Under the pieces are notes generated by a model. It saw only the letters and a list, made by a program, of their open reading frames with translations. It ran no database searches and was not told the DNA's origin. A program made the position numbers and the translations under genes. 64,000 nt of DNA from Planctomycetota bacterium (GTDB lineage Bacteria; Planctomycetota; UBA1135; GCA-002686595): NCBI GenBank assembly GCA_021413885.1, contig JAIOPM010000043.1, forward strand, positions 1-64,000, given 5' to 3'. Below are positions 1-10,600 of the stretch, in pieces; the stretch's first letter is position 1; each line of letters starts with the position of its first letter.

Positions 1-1113
1 CACCTTGTCGCGCCGCGGATCGGAACGCGGCACCTCGTTGTGCGAGATGATCGCGTTGTACCAATCGACGACGTACAGACAGCCGTCGGGCCCGAAGTGC
101 AGCGCGACCGGACGGAACCACGAGTCGTCGGTCGCGAGCAATTCGCTCTTCAGCGCGAGCCGATCGAGATCGCCGTCGCGCGTCGCCTCGATCGTCTGCA
201 CCTTGTTGGTGATCGGGTTGGCGACGAAGAAGTGATGGTTCCACGGCTCCGGGAAACCGTCGCGATCCTCCGAACGAGCGAGGCCCGACAAACCGGTGCC
301 GCCCATCTGGAACTCGGCGAGCGCCGGTTGCCACGGCGAGTACGGACGCTGCTTGTGGTCGCCGATGCCCGGATAACTCGCGCCGCGGAAGAACGGCACG
401 ACCGGATACCCGAGGTCGTTCGCTTCCTGGATCCACATCTCGCCGGAGCGATCGAGCACGATGCCCCAGATGTTGTTGAGGCCGACGCCGACGACTTCGA
501 ACGCGCTGCCGTCGGGCTGGAAGCGCGCGAGCTTGCACTGGTCGAAGGGGACGAGCGCACCGCTCTTCGTCTTCACCATCGAATGGTTGAACGCGCCCTG
601 CGCGACGTAGATCCAATCGCCCGGGCCGCGCACGAAACGGTGCGGCATCAGGTGTGAATCCTCGATGCCGAAACCGGAGAGCACGACTTCGCGCGTGTCG
701 GCGCGGCCGTCGCCGTCGGTGTCGTCGAGGAACAGGATCTCGGGCCCGTGCCCGATCAACACGCCGCGCTTCCACGGCAGGAGCGCCATCGGCATCGCGA
801 GGTGCTCGGCGAAGACGCGCGGAGTTTGGCGGCCGGGCGCGGTCGGCGTGTCGAAGACCAACACTTGGTCGGCGCCGCCCTTCGCGTAGAGCTCGGCCGC
901 CGCCGGATTCTCGTTGCCGTCCTGCGGGTATTCGCTCGCGGTGATCGCCCACATGCGGCCCGCGTCGTCGAACGCTACGTCGACGATCTTCTTCACGTCG
1001 GGTTCGGCGACGACGAGCTCGATCGAGAAGCCGTCGGGCAAACGGAAGCTCGCGCGTTCGTCGTCGGGCGAGAGAGGCGACGGGAGCGTCGCTTGGAGCA
1101 GGAGCGCGAGCAT
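1..1113 (-). CDS. PVC-type membrane-bound dehydrogenase (N-terminal part)
   Basis: This gene runs off the left edge of the window, leaving 371 codons from an ATG whose complement is at 1111-1113. The start reads MLALLLQATLPSPLSPDDER, a short signal-like segment, followed by the six-bladed propeller fold typical of the planctomycete and verrucomicrobial membrane-bound dehydrogenase family (TIGR02604). Typical pieces are VVAEPDVKKIVDVAFDD, DDTDGDGRADTREVV, GLNNIWGIVLDRSGEMW and GPDGCLYVVDWYNAIISH. Full-length members usually add a HEAT-like region and a C-terminal cytochrome c CxxCH domain; neither lies in the window, so haem binding cannot be checked. A periplasmic oxidation of a sugar or alcohol is the usual family inference, with the substrate unknown. 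Confidence 0.85.
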   Translation of the reverse strand, partial: MLALLLQATLPSPLSPDDERASFRLPDGFSIELVVAEPDVKKIVDVAFDDAGRMWAITASEYPQDGNENPAAAELYAKGGADQVLVFDTPTAPGRQTPRVFAEHLAMPMALLPWKRGVLIGHGPEILFLDDTDGDGRADTREVVLSGFGIEDSHLMPHRFVRGPGDWIYVAQGAFNHSMVKTKSGALVPFDQCKLARFQPDGSAFEVVGVGLNNIWGIVLDRSGEMWIQEANDLGYPVVPFFRGASYPGIGDHKQRPYSPWQPALAEFQMGGTGLSGLARSEDRDGFPEPWNHHFFVANPITNKVQTIEATRDGDLDRLALKSELLATDDSWFRPVALHFGPDGCLYVVDWYNAIISHNEVPRSDPRRDKV

Positions 1114-1204
1114 CGTCGGAGGATAGCGCGGGCCGAGCGCGTCGTTGCGTCGCCCACGCGTCGGCGTTCGACTTCGATCTCGCCGACGCTACGCTCGCCG
1201 CGGA

Positions 1205-2416
1205 TTGGACTCGTTCGTCCTCGTCGTCTTCGGGCTCGTCTATCTCGGCATGATCCTCGGCGGGTTGCCGGGGTTGCGGCTCGATCGGACCGGCGTCGCG
1301 TTGCTCGGCGCGATCGCGTTGATCGCCTTCGAGCGCGTCGGGCCGACCGAGGCGTGGAACTCGATCGACGTCGCGACGATCGCGTTGCTCTTCGGGTTGA
1401 TGGTCGTCTCGGCGCAGTTCCACTTCAGCGGTTCGTACGCCGCGTTGACGCGCAGGCTCGCGCACGCGGAGCTCAGTCCTCCGAAGCTGTTGCTCGGCCT
1501 CTGCTTCGCCGCCGGCCTGTTGTCGGCGCTGCTCACCAACGACGTCGTGTGCCTCGCGATGGCGCCGATCCTGGTGCAAGCGTGCGCGGAACGCAGGCTC
1601 GATCCGAAACCGTTCCTGCTCGCGCTCGCCGCGAGCGCGAACGTCGGTTCCGCCGCGACGTTGATCGGCAACCCGCAGATCATCCTGGTCGGACAAGCGT
1701 TGAAGCTCGACTTCGCGCGCTACCTCGTCGAAGGCGGAGTTCCCGCTTTGCTCGGACTCTTCGCGACGTGGGCGGTGATCGCGTGGTCGTGGCGCGGCAA
1801 GTGGACGTGCGACATGCCGGTGCCGAAGGTCGAGGTGACGCCGTTCGATCGGTGGGAGGCGAGCAAGGGTTGGGTGTTGCTCGGCGCGTTGATCGCGTTG
1901 TTCCTGGTCGGGCGTTGGCCGCGGGAGGCGCTCGCGCTCGCCGCCGCCGGACTCGTGTTGCTCTCGCAGTCGCGCGCGTCGCGGCAGTTCCTAGGACTCG
2001 TCGATTGGCAGTTGCTCGTGCTCTTCATGGGGCTCTTCGTCGTCAACCACGCGTTCGCGGCGACGGGCGCGAGCGCGAAGAGCTTCGCGTGGCTCGCCGC
2101 GCACGGCGTCGATCTCGCGAATCCGGTCGCGCTGTTCGTGGTGATCGCGCTCGCGTCGAACGTGATCAGCAACGTGCCCGCGATCATGCTCGTCCTGCCG
2201 GCCGCGACGCATCCGAACGCCGGGCCGATCCTCGCGGTTGCGAGCACCTTCGCCGGCAACCTTTTCGTCGTCGGCTCGATCGCGAACCTGATCGTGATCG
2301 ACCAAGCGGCGCAGCACGGCGTGCGCATCTCGTGGCGCGAGCACGCGCGCGTCGGCATTCCGGTGACGTTGATCACGCTCGCGATCGCCGCGGTGTGGTT
2401 CTGGCTCCGCGCCTGA
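1205..2416 (+). CDS. SLC13 / ArsB-NhaD type anion permease
   Basis: A polytopic inner-membrane protein of about 403 residues with roughly 11-12 hydrophobic segments. The two inverted halves of the ion-transporter fold are visible: LLTNDVVCLAMAPILV and GNPQIILVGQ in the first, NVISNVPAIMLVLP and FVVGSIANLIVID in the second. These match the SLC13/ArsB/NhaD superfamily, whose members move arsenite, dicarboxylates, sulfate or sodium. The substrate here cannot be told from sequence, and no arsenic genes lie nearby. I chose the TTG at 1205, directly before the first hydrophobic segment. An in-frame TTG at 1145 would add 20 Arg-rich residues that look non-coding, and an ATG at 1250 would cut into the first helix. 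Confidence 0.82.
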   Translation: MDSFVLVVFGLVYLGMILGGLPGLRLDRTGVALLGAIALIAFERVGPTEAWNSIDVATIALLFGLMVVSAQFHFSGSYAALTRRLAHAELSPPKLLLGLCFAAGLLSALLTNDVVCLAMAPILVQACAERRLDPKPFLLALAASANVGSAATLIGNPQIILVGQALKLDFARYLVEGGVPALLGLFATWAVIAWSWRGKWTCDMPVPKVEVTPFDRWEASKGWVLLGALIALFLVGRWPREALALAAAGLVLLSQSRASRQFLGLVDWQLLVLFMGLFVVNHAFAATGASAKSFAWLAAHGVDLANPVALFVVIALASNVISNVPAIMLVLPAATHPNAGPILAVASTFAGNLFVVGSIANLIVIDQAAQHGVRISWREHARVGIPVTLITLAIAAVWFWLRA

Positions 2417-2539
2417 CCGAGCTTTCGTCGGCGCACGGCGAGCGCGTTGCGATCTCATCGGCGCGGACGCCGTGTTCGCGGAGCCGGAGTAGGATCGAAG
2501 CTTCCGCGCTCGATCCTCAGGTCCAGGAGTCCACGTCCC

Positions 2540-3481
2540 ATGCGTTTCGCTCTCCTCAGCCTCGCTCTCTTCACCGCGCCGTCGGTCGCCTTCGCCGGCC
2601 ACACGCCGGTCGTCTTCGCCGGCACCGTCGCGTCGAACTCGATCACCAGCGGTCCGTTCGCCGGCAAAGCGCCCGGAACTCCGGTGCGTCTGTCGTTCCA
2701 AGTGACGACGCCGGGCGTGATCACCAGTCCGAACCAGTACGAGGACTACGCGGTCGACCTCGCGACGTTCGAGCTCGACATCGGCGGCGCGGTCGCGGGG
2801 CCGAAGGCCTCGAGCCCGCCGTCGCTCGGCGTGCAGGACAACTTCCCCGTCGCGGACGGACTGCACATGTTCTTCGCGCCGCTCTCGCTCCCGTCCCACG
2901 CGTTCGAGTGCGAATGCCACGAGCAGACGGGCACGATCTTCAACTCGATCGCGATCCAGCAGACGACGGGAACGTACTCGGGCGCGCTCTTCAGCCTGGT
3001 CGACTGGAACGTGTTCGGTCCCGGCGGACAGATCGGCGTCGTGCTGAACCAAGTGACGATCCATCCCGACGTCGCGTCGCCGCTCGGCACGAACTACTGC
3101 GTCAGCAACCCGAACTCGTCGGGCTTCCCCGCGCTGATCGCGGCGAGCGGTTGCTCGAGCGTCGGCATCAACGCGATCACGTTGACGACCACGCAGATGC
3201 CGGCGAACAAGAGTGCGCTCGTCTTCTACGGCCCGAACGCGATCCAGACGCCGTTCGGCGCCGGTGTGCTCTGCATCGGCGGCGGCTTCAATCGCCTGGC
3301 GCCCGGCGCGTCGAACGCGAGCGGCGTGTACGCCCGCGTGTTGAACCTCGACGTGCCGCCGGCGAGTTCCGGCGCGAGCCAGATCCTGCCGGGCAGCACG
3401 TGGCGCTTCCAGACGTGGTTCCGCGACATCGGCGGCACCACCAATCTGTCGAACGCGACGGCGATCGCGTTCACGCTCTAA
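2540..3481 (+). CDS. secreted protein of unknown function
   Basis: A 313-residue protein starting MRFALLSLALFTAPSVAFAG, a clear Sec signal peptide with a probable cleavage after AFA. The mature part is Gly/Ser/Thr/Pro-rich and looks like an all-beta secreted domain, with short cysteine-containing stretches (FECECHEQT, NYCVSNPN, VLCIGGG). I do not recognise a family. A TAGGAT motif about 30 bases upstream of the ATG may be a -10 element. The gene ends convergently with the O-antigen-ligase-like gene, the two stop codons overlapping by four bases (3478-3481). Confidence 0.7.
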   Translation: MRFALLSLALFTAPSVAFAGHTPVVFAGTVASNSITSGPFAGKAPGTPVRLSFQVTTPGVITSPNQYEDYAVDLATFELDIGGAVAGPKASSPPSLGVQDNFPVADGLHMFFAPLSLPSHAFECECHEQTGTIFNSIAIQQTTGTYSGALFSLVDWNVFGPGGQIGVVLNQVTIHPDVASPLGTNYCVSNPNSSGFPALIAASGCSSVGINAITLTTTQMPANKSALVFYGPNAIQTPFGAGVLCIGGGFNRLAPGASNASGVYARVLNLDVPPASSGASQILPGSTWRFQTWFRDIGGTTNLSNATAIAFTL

Positions 3482-5607
3482 CGCGCGAGCAAGCCGAACT
3501 CGACCAACGCCGCGCCGGCCCATTCGGGCAGCAGCGCGAGTTCGTCCGGCGTCCAACGCGTGCCCGCGAGTTCCTGCTTCGCGTCGTCGCCCTGGCCGTC
3601 GCGCGCGAGCGCGCACGCGAACTCGAGTCGTAGCGGCGAGCCCGCGTCCTCGCCGTGCTTCTTCGAAAGACGCAACGCCTGGCGATAGAGCCGCACCGCG
3701 TCGTGCCACGCGCCCTGCGCGGCGAAGTCGCGCGCGGACGTCTGGTCCATGCGGCATTCGAGCGCGTCGGCGAGTTTCGTCTGGCCCGAGGCCGCGAGGC
3801 TCTTCCCGAGTTCTTCGAGTGCGAGGCCGTCCTGGGTCGCGAGGTCGGGGACGAGAGTCTGGAGCGCGACGAACGCGAGCTCGCGACCGGCGAGCGTTCC
3901 GTTGACCGCGAGATCGACGAGCTCCGCGTTCGTGAGCGATCGTCGCGCGGCGTCGAGCGCGCTCGAGAGTTCGTCGCGTTCGCTCGAACGCAGCGCGAGC
4001 GCGTAGAGGTTGCGCAGCGCCGCCGGCTGCGTCGGATCGATCGCGAGCGCGCGTTCCCACGCTCGTCGCGCTTCGGCGCGCTCGCCGAGCACGAGCGAAT
4101 TCCAACCGATCTGCGCGAGCGCCTCGACGTGGAACGGGCGACGCTCGAGCACCGCGCGCCACGCGTCGCGCGCGGCGGCGTTCGCGCCGCGCGCCTCGAG
4201 CTCGCGCGCCGCGAGCGTGCGCGCGACCACGGAGTCGTCCCGCCGCTCGAGGGCTTTCTGGACTTCGATCGCGGGCTTCGCGCGATCGAGCTCGCGTCCG
4301 AGCCGCAGGATCGACACCGCCTCGCGGCCGTGCGCGGCGAGCAACGCGAGCGCGAGCCACGGGAACAGCACCGTGCGCTTCGCTTCGGGCTCGCCGTGCG
4401 CCCGACCCGCGAGCGCGCCGGCCGCGAAGAAGAACACGCTCGCCGACGCGGCGTTCCACAAGAGCGGCGCGCGCACCGACGCGTTGACGAGCAACCCGAC
4501 GGCGACGAGGCCGAGCCCCGCGCGCTCGCACTCGAAATCGCGCAGCGCCTTCAACGCGTTCCACGCGGTCCACGCGAGGAACGCGAACCACGCGAGTCCG
4601 CCGGCCCAACCGACGTCGCACCAACCTTGCAGCCAATCGTTGTGCGCGTGCTCGACTTCGGTCTCCGCGCCCAGCGCGCGGCGTTCGAGTCGGATCTCCG
4701 CGGGATCGCGGTAGGGCGGGAACGTCGCGCGGAATTGTCCGGGGCCGGCGCCGAGCGCGCCGTGGTCGGCGACGAAACGCGGCAGCACCTTCCACAAATG
4801 GAGGCGAACGGAGACGCCGCCGAAATCGTTCGAGCTCGTCGTCGCCGCGGCGTCGGAGCTCGCCGTCGGAACTCCGAACGTCCGCGCCGCGCCGAACGTG
4901 AACAACGCGACGGCGAGGATCGCCGCGAGCTTGCGGCGGTTCTCCGGTTGGACGAACGCGGCGACGGCGAGCGTCGCGACGAACGCGGCCAATCCGGCGA
5001 GCACCGGCGCGAGACGCACGTACGCCGCGAACGCGATCACCGCCGCGAGTCCGACGAAACGCACGAAGCCTTTCGCGCGGACGAAGCTCCACGCGCCGAC
5101 CAACGCGCCCGCGAGCGCCGCCTCGGAGGTCGCGCCGGTGTTCTGCAAGACGCCGCGGTACGCGTGCTCGCGATCGACGAACGCCGCGCCGAGCAGTACG
5201 AGCGAGAGCCACGGCAACGTCGCGACGAAGAGATCGCGGGCGCCGCGTCGCGCGCTCGCGCCGACCAAAGCGAGCGCGACGCCGGCGCAGAGCACGAGGA
5301 GCGCGCGTTCGGCCTCCAACGTGTCGGCCGGCGGCGCGAGGTACAGCGATCCGAAACAGGCGACGACGTACACGAAGAGCGGAACGAGAGCGACGACTCG
5401 CGGCGCTTGACGCGTCAACGCGACGAACCCGATCGCCGGCAGCGCGAGCAACGCGACGGCCGCCGCGCCGACGAGCTCGGGCTCGAGCGCCGTTCCGACG
5501 AACGAATGCGTGAACGGCCACGCGAGCACCGCGAGCGGGATCAACGCGAGGATCCCGACGACCGCGAACTCGTTGGCGGCGTGACGTGACTCGCGCGCGG
5601 GGCTCAT
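3478..5607 (-). CDS. O-antigen ligase-like (Wzy_C) membrane protein with TPR tail
   Basis: A 709-residue protein. The first roughly 420 residues contain about ten hydrophobic helices in the arrangement of O-antigen ligases and polymerases. The large periplasmic loop carries the Wzy_C-type signature GAGPGQFRATFPPYRDPAE followed by EVEHAHNDWLQGWCDVGW. The remaining C-terminal region is soluble and made of TPR-like helical repeats, for example ALAIDPTQPAALRNLYALA and ARDFAAQGAWHDAVRLYRQAL. Such Wzy_C-TPR fusions are common in planctomycetes and probably act in surface glycan assembly; whether this one ligates or polymerises cannot be decided. It lies 55 bases after ftsY on the same strand and may be read through from it. 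Confidence 0.8.
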   Translation of the reverse strand: MSPARESRHAANEFAVVGILALIPLAVLAWPFTHSFVGTALEPELVGAAAVALLALPAIGFVALTRQAPRVVALVPLFVYVVACFGSLYLAPPADTLEAERALLVLCAGVALALVGASARRGARDLFVATLPWLSLVLLGAAFVDREHAYRGVLQNTGATSEAALAGALVGAWSFVRAKGFVRFVGLAAVIAFAAYVRLAPVLAGLAAFVATLAVAAFVQPENRRKLAAILAVALFTFGAARTFGVPTASSDAAATTSSNDFGGVSVRLHLWKVLPRFVADHGALGAGPGQFRATFPPYRDPAEIRLERRALGAETEVEHAHNDWLQGWCDVGWAGGLAWFAFLAWTAWNALKALRDFECERAGLGLVAVGLLVNASVRAPLLWNAASASVFFFAAGALAGRAHGEPEAKRTVLFPWLALALLAAHGREAVSILRLGRELDRAKPAIEVQKALERRDDSVVARTLAARELEARGANAAARDAWRAVLERRPFHVEALAQIGWNSLVLGERAEARRAWERALAIDPTQPAALRNLYALALRSSERDELSSALDAARRSLTNAELVDLAVNGTLAGRELAFVALQTLVPDLATQDGLALEELGKSLAASGQTKLADALECRMDQTSARDFAAQGAWHDAVRLYRQALRLSKKHGEDAGSPLRLEFACALARDGQGDDAKQELAGTRWTPDELALLPEWAGAALVEFGLLAR

Positions 5608-5662
5608 CGCGTTTCCAAGTTAGCGTGCGCGCGCGCGCAGCCCAATGTGTTCGGGAGTTCGC

Positions 5663-6589
5663 TCAGCGCGCGGTTTCGAGGCTCGGGCGCACGATCGCGT
5701 CGACGAACGCCTCGGGCTCGAACGGTTCGAGCAGTTCGAGTTGCTCGCCCGTGCCGATGTAGCGCACCGGCAGGTTCAACGCCTTGCGGATGCCGAAGAG
5801 CGCGCCGCCGCGAGCCGTGCCGTCGAGCTTCGCGACGACCAGGCCGGTGACGGCGAGCTCCTTCGTGAACTCGCGCGCCTGTTGAATCGCGTTCTGCCCG
5901 TTGGTGCCGTCGAGGACGAGCCACACTTCGTGCGGCGCGCCGGGCAGACGCTTCGCGATCACGCGCTGCACCTTGGCGATCTCCTGCATCAAGTTCTTGT
6001 GCGTGTGCAGACGGCCGGCGGTGTCGAGCAACACGACGTCGACTCCGCGCGCCACCGCTTGATCGACTGCGTCGAACGCGACCGACGCCGGATCGGCGTT
6101 CTCCGCGCCGCGCACGATCGCGGACTGGTTGCGGCGCGCCCAGATCTCGAGCTGCTCGGCCGCCGCGGCGCGGAACGTGTCGCACGCGCCGAGCAACACG
6201 GTCTTGCCGCGCTTCTGGAAACGATGCGCGAGCTTCGCGATCGACGTCGTCTTGCCGGAGCCGTTGACGCCGACGACCAGGACGACGGTCGGCTTCGCGG
6301 GGAAGTCGAGTTCGGCGTGGGCGGGGCCGAGGCGTTCGAGGAGTAGCGCGCGCAACGCGCGGCGCACGTCGTCCTCGCCCTTGATCTCGCCGCGTTTGTG
6401 CGCGCGCGCGAGCTCGGCGCAGACTTCGGTCGCCGACGCGCCGAGGTCGGAGGTCTGGAGCAGCTCCTCGAGCTCGTCGAACAGCGCCTGATCGATCGGC
6501 CGGCCGCCGCGGAAGAGTCCGGTGATCCCGTCTGAGATCACCGCGCGCGTCTTGGAGAGACGCTCCTTCAGGCGATCGAAGAGTCCCAT
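5663..6589 (-). CDS. ftsY: signal recognition particle receptor FtsY
   Basis: FtsY is the membrane-associated SRP GTPase that docks ribosome-nascent chains to the translocon. The 308-residue protein is the short form lacking the acidic A domain of enterobacteria. Residues 1 to about 95 form the N domain (MGLFDRLKERLSKTRAVISD), then the NG GTPase follows with G1 GVNGSGKTTSIAKLA, the DTFRAAAAEQLEIWA insertion-box element, G3 DTAGRLHTHKNLMQEI and G4 AKLDGTARGG. The closing GTGEQLELLEPFEPEAFVDAI is diagnostic of FtsY rather than Ffh. It starts 5 bases after the nusB stop, so ribH, nusB and ftsY probably form one unit. In the G4 motif Ala stands where Thr is commoner. Confidence 0.97.
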   Translation of the reverse strand: MGLFDRLKERLSKTRAVISDGITGLFRGGRPIDQALFDELEELLQTSDLGASATEVCAELARAHKRGEIKGEDDVRRALRALLLERLGPAHAELDFPAKPTVVLVVGVNGSGKTTSIAKLAHRFQKRGKTVLLGACDTFRAAAAEQLEIWARRNQSAIVRGAENADPASVAFDAVDQAVARGVDVVLLDTAGRLHTHKNLMQEIAKVQRVIAKRLPGAPHEVWLVLDGTNGQNAIQQAREFTKELAVTGLVVAKLDGTARGGALFGIRKALNLPVRYIGTGEQLELLEPFEPEAFVDAIVRPSLETAR

Positions 6590-6594
6590 CGACT

Positions 6595-7050
6595 TCAGGC
6601 CTCCGTCGGTTCGCTCTTCGTCGGTTCGGGCCCGGCCGCGCCGTCCTTCGCGTGCCGCGACTTGATCTTGTCGAGGATGCCGTTGATGAACGCGCCGGAG
6701 TTCTGCGTCGAGTAGCGCTTGCCGAGCTCGATCGCTTCGTTGATCGCGACCTTCGGCGGGATGTCGTCGCAGTGGAGCAGTTCCCAACTCGCGAGGCGCA
6801 GCACGTTGCGGTCGATCACCGCCATGCGCGCGATGTCCCAGTTCTGCGCGACCGATTGGATCGTCTTGTCGAGCTCCGCGCGCACTTCGTGCACGCCGAG
6901 GAGGATCTTCTTCGCGAAGTCGCGGGACTCGCGGTCGTTCTCCTCTTCGCGCAGGTACGCGTCGACTTCCTCGAGGATCTCGTCGCCACGGAGATCGAGT
7001 TGGTAGAGGAGCTGCAGGGCGAGCTCGCGACCGCGCGTGCGCTTCTTCAC
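6595..7050 (-). CDS. nusB: transcription antitermination factor NusB
   Basis: NusB binds boxA RNA together with NusE (S10) and supports rRNA antitermination. The 151-residue all-helical protein begins MKKRTRGRELALQLLYQLDL, the classic N-terminal RNA-binding signature. It carries WDIARMAVIDRNVLRLASWEL and IPPKVAINEAIELGKRYSTQ near the C-terminus, then FINGILDKI. It starts at a GTG that overlaps the ribH stop as GTGA, which supports this start and suggests translational coupling. The charged tail after residue 135 is not conserved in the family. ribH-nusB pairing is widespread in bacteria. Confidence 0.97.
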   Translation of the reverse strand: MKKRTRGRELALQLLYQLDLRGDEILEEVDAYLREEENDRESRDFAKKILLGVHEVRAELDKTIQSVAQNWDIARMAVIDRNVLRLASWELLHCDDIPPKVAINEAIELGKRYSTQNSGAFINGILDKIKSRHAKDGAAGPEPTKSEPTEA

Positions 7051-7595
7051 GACTTGCGCTCCGCGCGCGGTTGGAAGCCCATTGCTGCACTCGGCGAACC
7101 GACCTTGGCCGCGCGTTCGAGCGCGTCGAGCACCGCGATCGCGGCGAGCGCGACCTCGCGGCCCTTGTCGTGCTTGCCGCCTTGTTCGGCGGCGAGCGCG
7201 CGTTCTCGAGCCTGCTCTACCGTGTCGCACGTCAACACGCCGAACAGCACCGGCCGACCGGTCGAAAGCGCGACGTGCTGCAGCGCGTTCGCGACCGACT
7301 GCGCGAGGTACTCGTCGTGGCGCGTCTCGCCCTTCAACACCAGACCGAAGCACAGCACCGCGTCGATGTCCTCGCGCAACGCGAGGCGCCGCGCGAGCAC
7401 CGGCAGCTCGAACGCGCCCGGAGCGTCGATCACGATCAGGTCCGCTTCGGCGAGGCCGGCGTTCGCGAGCTCGCGCCGCGCCGACTCGAGCATCGCGCCC
7501 GTGACGTCGCGATGGTAGTTCGACACCACCGCGGCGATGCGCGTGCCGGTCTCCAGACGGAGTTCGGTGGGGGACTGCGAGGCGTCGCGAACCAT
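7047..7595 (-). CDS. ribH: 6,7-dimethyl-8-ribityllumazine synthase
   Basis: Lumazine synthase condenses 5-amino-6-ribitylaminouracil with 3,4-dihydroxybutanone phosphate in the penultimate riboflavin step. The 182-residue sequence has the expected order of active-site segments: AAVVSNYHRDVTGAMLESA at the N-terminus, DAPGAFELPVLARRLA, CFGLVLKGETRHDEYLAQSV with the catalytic-loop histidine, and FGVLTCDTVEQARERA followed by GKHDKGREVALAAI. The family more often has TTDT where this one has TCDT. Members assemble into pentamers or 60-mers. It is the first gene of the ribH-nusB-ftsY unit, with nusB overlapping its stop. No other riboflavin gene is in the window. Confidence 0.97.
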   Translation of the reverse strand: MVRDASQSPTELRLETGTRIAAVVSNYHRDVTGAMLESARRELANAGLAEADLIVIDAPGAFELPVLARRLALREDIDAVLCFGLVLKGETRHDEYLAQSVANALQHVALSTGRPVLFGVLTCDTVEQARERALAAEQGGKHDKGREVALAAIAVLDALERAAKVGSPSAAMGFQPRAERKS

Positions 7596-7670
7596 GGCGT
7601 GAGAAGGAGCGTTCGGGAAAAGGCGGAGCGAGAGAGCATAGCGCTCGCCCGCCGCGAGCGCACGCCGCGG

Positions 7671-10600
7671 TCAGGACTGCTCGAGCTTCGCAGCGCCCCG
7701 TGCCCAGCACGGCATGCGGAAGGCCCAACTCGCGCGCTGACGCAAGTGCACCGACAGATCGTCGATCAGCGTGTAGGCGAGCGGCACGACCCACAGCGTG
7801 AAGAACGTCGAGATCGTCAAACCGCCTGCGACGCACGTCGACAGCGCGCGGTAGTCGATGCCCTGCGACGGCGGCGTCGCGAGGATCGTCGGGATCAAAC
7901 CGAACACGGTCGTGAGCGCGGTCATCAACACCGGCCTCACGCGGTTCGCGCAACCTTCGAGCACCGCGGCGCTGCGCTCCCAACCCTCGCCGCGCAATTG
8001 ATGGATGCGGTCGATCAGGACGATGCCGTTGTTCACGACGACGCCGACCAAGACGATGATCCCGATCCAACCGACCGAGTCCATCGTGATGCCGGTCAGG
8101 TAGAGCGCCCAGAACGCGCCGACAACCGCGAACGGGATCGTGAACATCACCGAGATCGGCAGCAGCGCCGACTCGAACAACACGCCCATCAACAGGAAGA
8201 CGAGCACGAGCGACAGCAGAAAGGCGCTCTGCAGTTCCGCCATCTCCGAGTCCGCGCGCGCGGTGACCGAATCGTCGTCGCCGACCGAGAAGCCGCGCGG
8301 CAGGTCGAGCTCGCGCCGCAACGCCGCGTAGCCTTCGCGCGAGAGACGCTCTTGCTCCAGCGGGTTCTCGACGCGCGCCAGGATCGTGTACGAGATCTCG
8401 CCGTCGACGCGTTCGATCGTCGGGCTCGACTTCGCGAACTCGAGCGAGCTGATCGACGAGAGCGGCACGCTCGAGTTGTTCGAGAACACCTTCATGTCGC
8501 GCAACGTCGACAGCCCCTCGACCTCGGCGTCGTCGTATTCGATCAGGAGCGGCACTTCGCGGCCGGGCTCCTGGTAGCGCGGCAGTTGCCAACCGCGCAG
8601 CGCCCACGAAATCGACTCGAAGGCGTTGTCGGGCGTGAGGTCGAAGCTCTGCGTCAGATCGGAGTCGAAGCGCACGCGGATCTCGCGCGACGAACTCTCG
8701 CGATCGGTGCCGACGCTGTTGAGGCCCTTGACGCGTTGCAGCACCGCGATCGCCTGTCCGCCGAGCGCCTCGAGCTCGTCGGCGTCGGGACCCTTCAAGC
8801 GGAAGACGACCTGACTCTTGTTGCGGCTCTGCGCGCCTTCGTCGCCGCGCAAGCGCACCTTGTGGCCCGGCAGGCGCGGCACTTCGTCGACCAGACGACG
8901 GCGCAGCTCTTCCATGCGCTTCGGCGGCAACGCGGAGTCCCAGTAGAGCGTGATGCGACCGCTGCGGCGATCGAAGCGGTTCGAGAGGTGCTCGTAGCCG
9001 AGCTCGGCCTTGCGCTCCGCGAACCACTTCTCGTACGTGGAGAGTTCGCCCTCCGCCTCGCCCAGACTGAAGTTGTCCTCCAGGTCGACCATCAAGTTGA
9101 TGCGCGCGTTGTCCTCGTCCTCGCCGAACGCCGCGACCGACATCTGCGAACGCGGGATCAACACCGAGAGGAACGCGAGGAACGCGAGGCCCACTGCGGC
9201 GCGGCGGTGCGCGAGCGTCCACTCGATCAACCGGTGGTTGGTCTGGACGAACAAGTCGAGGAAGGAGTTCGTGCGTTCCTGGACCACGCGGACGTGCAGA
9301 GGCGGGAGGCTCGGACGCGCGCTCCAGCGCGGAACCCAGCGCAACACGAGCCACACGGCGAGCAGCGCGCCGAGGACGAGCACTCCGAGCTGCGCGCCGC
9401 CGAGCCATTCGGGTTCGCCGGTGACGCGCGCGAGTTCCTTCGTCACGTTCAGCGCGGGCAGCGACTCGACGACGCGCCACGCGGCGAGTCCGAGGATCGC
9501 GAGCGCGAGCGGCCAACGCACCGCGGTGAGAACTCGCGTCGCGATGCGCACGCCGTGGAACGGCAGGCGCACCAGGCCGTGGAACGCCGTCTCCACGCCG
9601 TCGCCGACGAAGTGCGTGGCGCGGGCGGGGAGCTCACCGACGATCGCGAGGCGATCCGCGAGCCACTGCACCGACTTCGAACGCGGGCCGAGGATCCGCG
9701 CGGCGACCACCGGCAGGAAGATCAACGCGACGGCGAGCGAGAAGAGCAGCGACGTGCAGAGCGGCAACCCGAGCTCGCCGAAGATGATCGCGAGCTGCGG
9801 ATTCTTGGTCATGAAGATCAGCGGCATGAACACCACGACCGTCGTCAAGGTCGAGAGCAGCACCGCCATCCCGACCTCTTGCGTCCCGCCGGCCGCGGCG
9901 TCGCGATCGGTGTGACCGAGTTGCTTCCAACGCACGATGTTCTCGATCACCACGATCGCGTTGTCGACGAGCATGCCGAGCGCGAGCGTGATGCCGGTCA
10001 TCGTCAGCACGTTGAAGCTGCCGCCGATCATGAACTGCCACGCGATCGCGAAGAGCACCGAGATCGGGATCGCGAGGGCAACGGCGATCGTCATGCGCAC
10101 GCGCTTCAGGAACACGAAGAGCACGATCACGCTGAAGAGGCCGCCCCAGTACGCGGTCTCGACGAGCTGCGAGATCGACGACTCGATGAACTGGCCTTGG
10201 TCGAACAGCGGCAGGAAACGGAACTTGCCCGCGAGCCGTGGGTTCGCTTCGAGCTCGGCGAACGCCGCCTTCAAGCTCTTGCACGTCTCGATCGCGTTGG
10301 CCTGCGAGTCCTTGCGCACCTCGCCGTAGTAGGCGTAGCTGCCGTCGATGCGGAACAGGCGATTGCGCACGCTCTTCGCATTGATGACGCGGCCGACGTC
10401 CTTGATCGCGAGCCCATTGCCGATCGGGTAGTCCTCGATCTCCGCGTGGCTCTTGAAGTGCATGTCGGAGCGTAGGAGCACGCGCCGCCCGCCGTCGGTG
10501 ACCTCGCCGAGCGGCAACGCGAAGTTGTCGGCCGAAAGGCGCGTGATCAACTTGCCGAGGTCGAGCCCCGAGGCCTTCACGCGATCTTCGTCGAGCAAGA

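Noticed and set aside
748..3633. Long Arg-rich open frame over the permease and secreted-protein genes
   Set aside because: It is out of frame with recognisable genes and has no domain; very high GC keeps extra frames open.
1991..5521. Minus-strand frame of more than 1100 codons
   Set aside because: It is Arg/Ala-rich and overlaps the O-antigen-ligase-like gene in another frame with no family signal.
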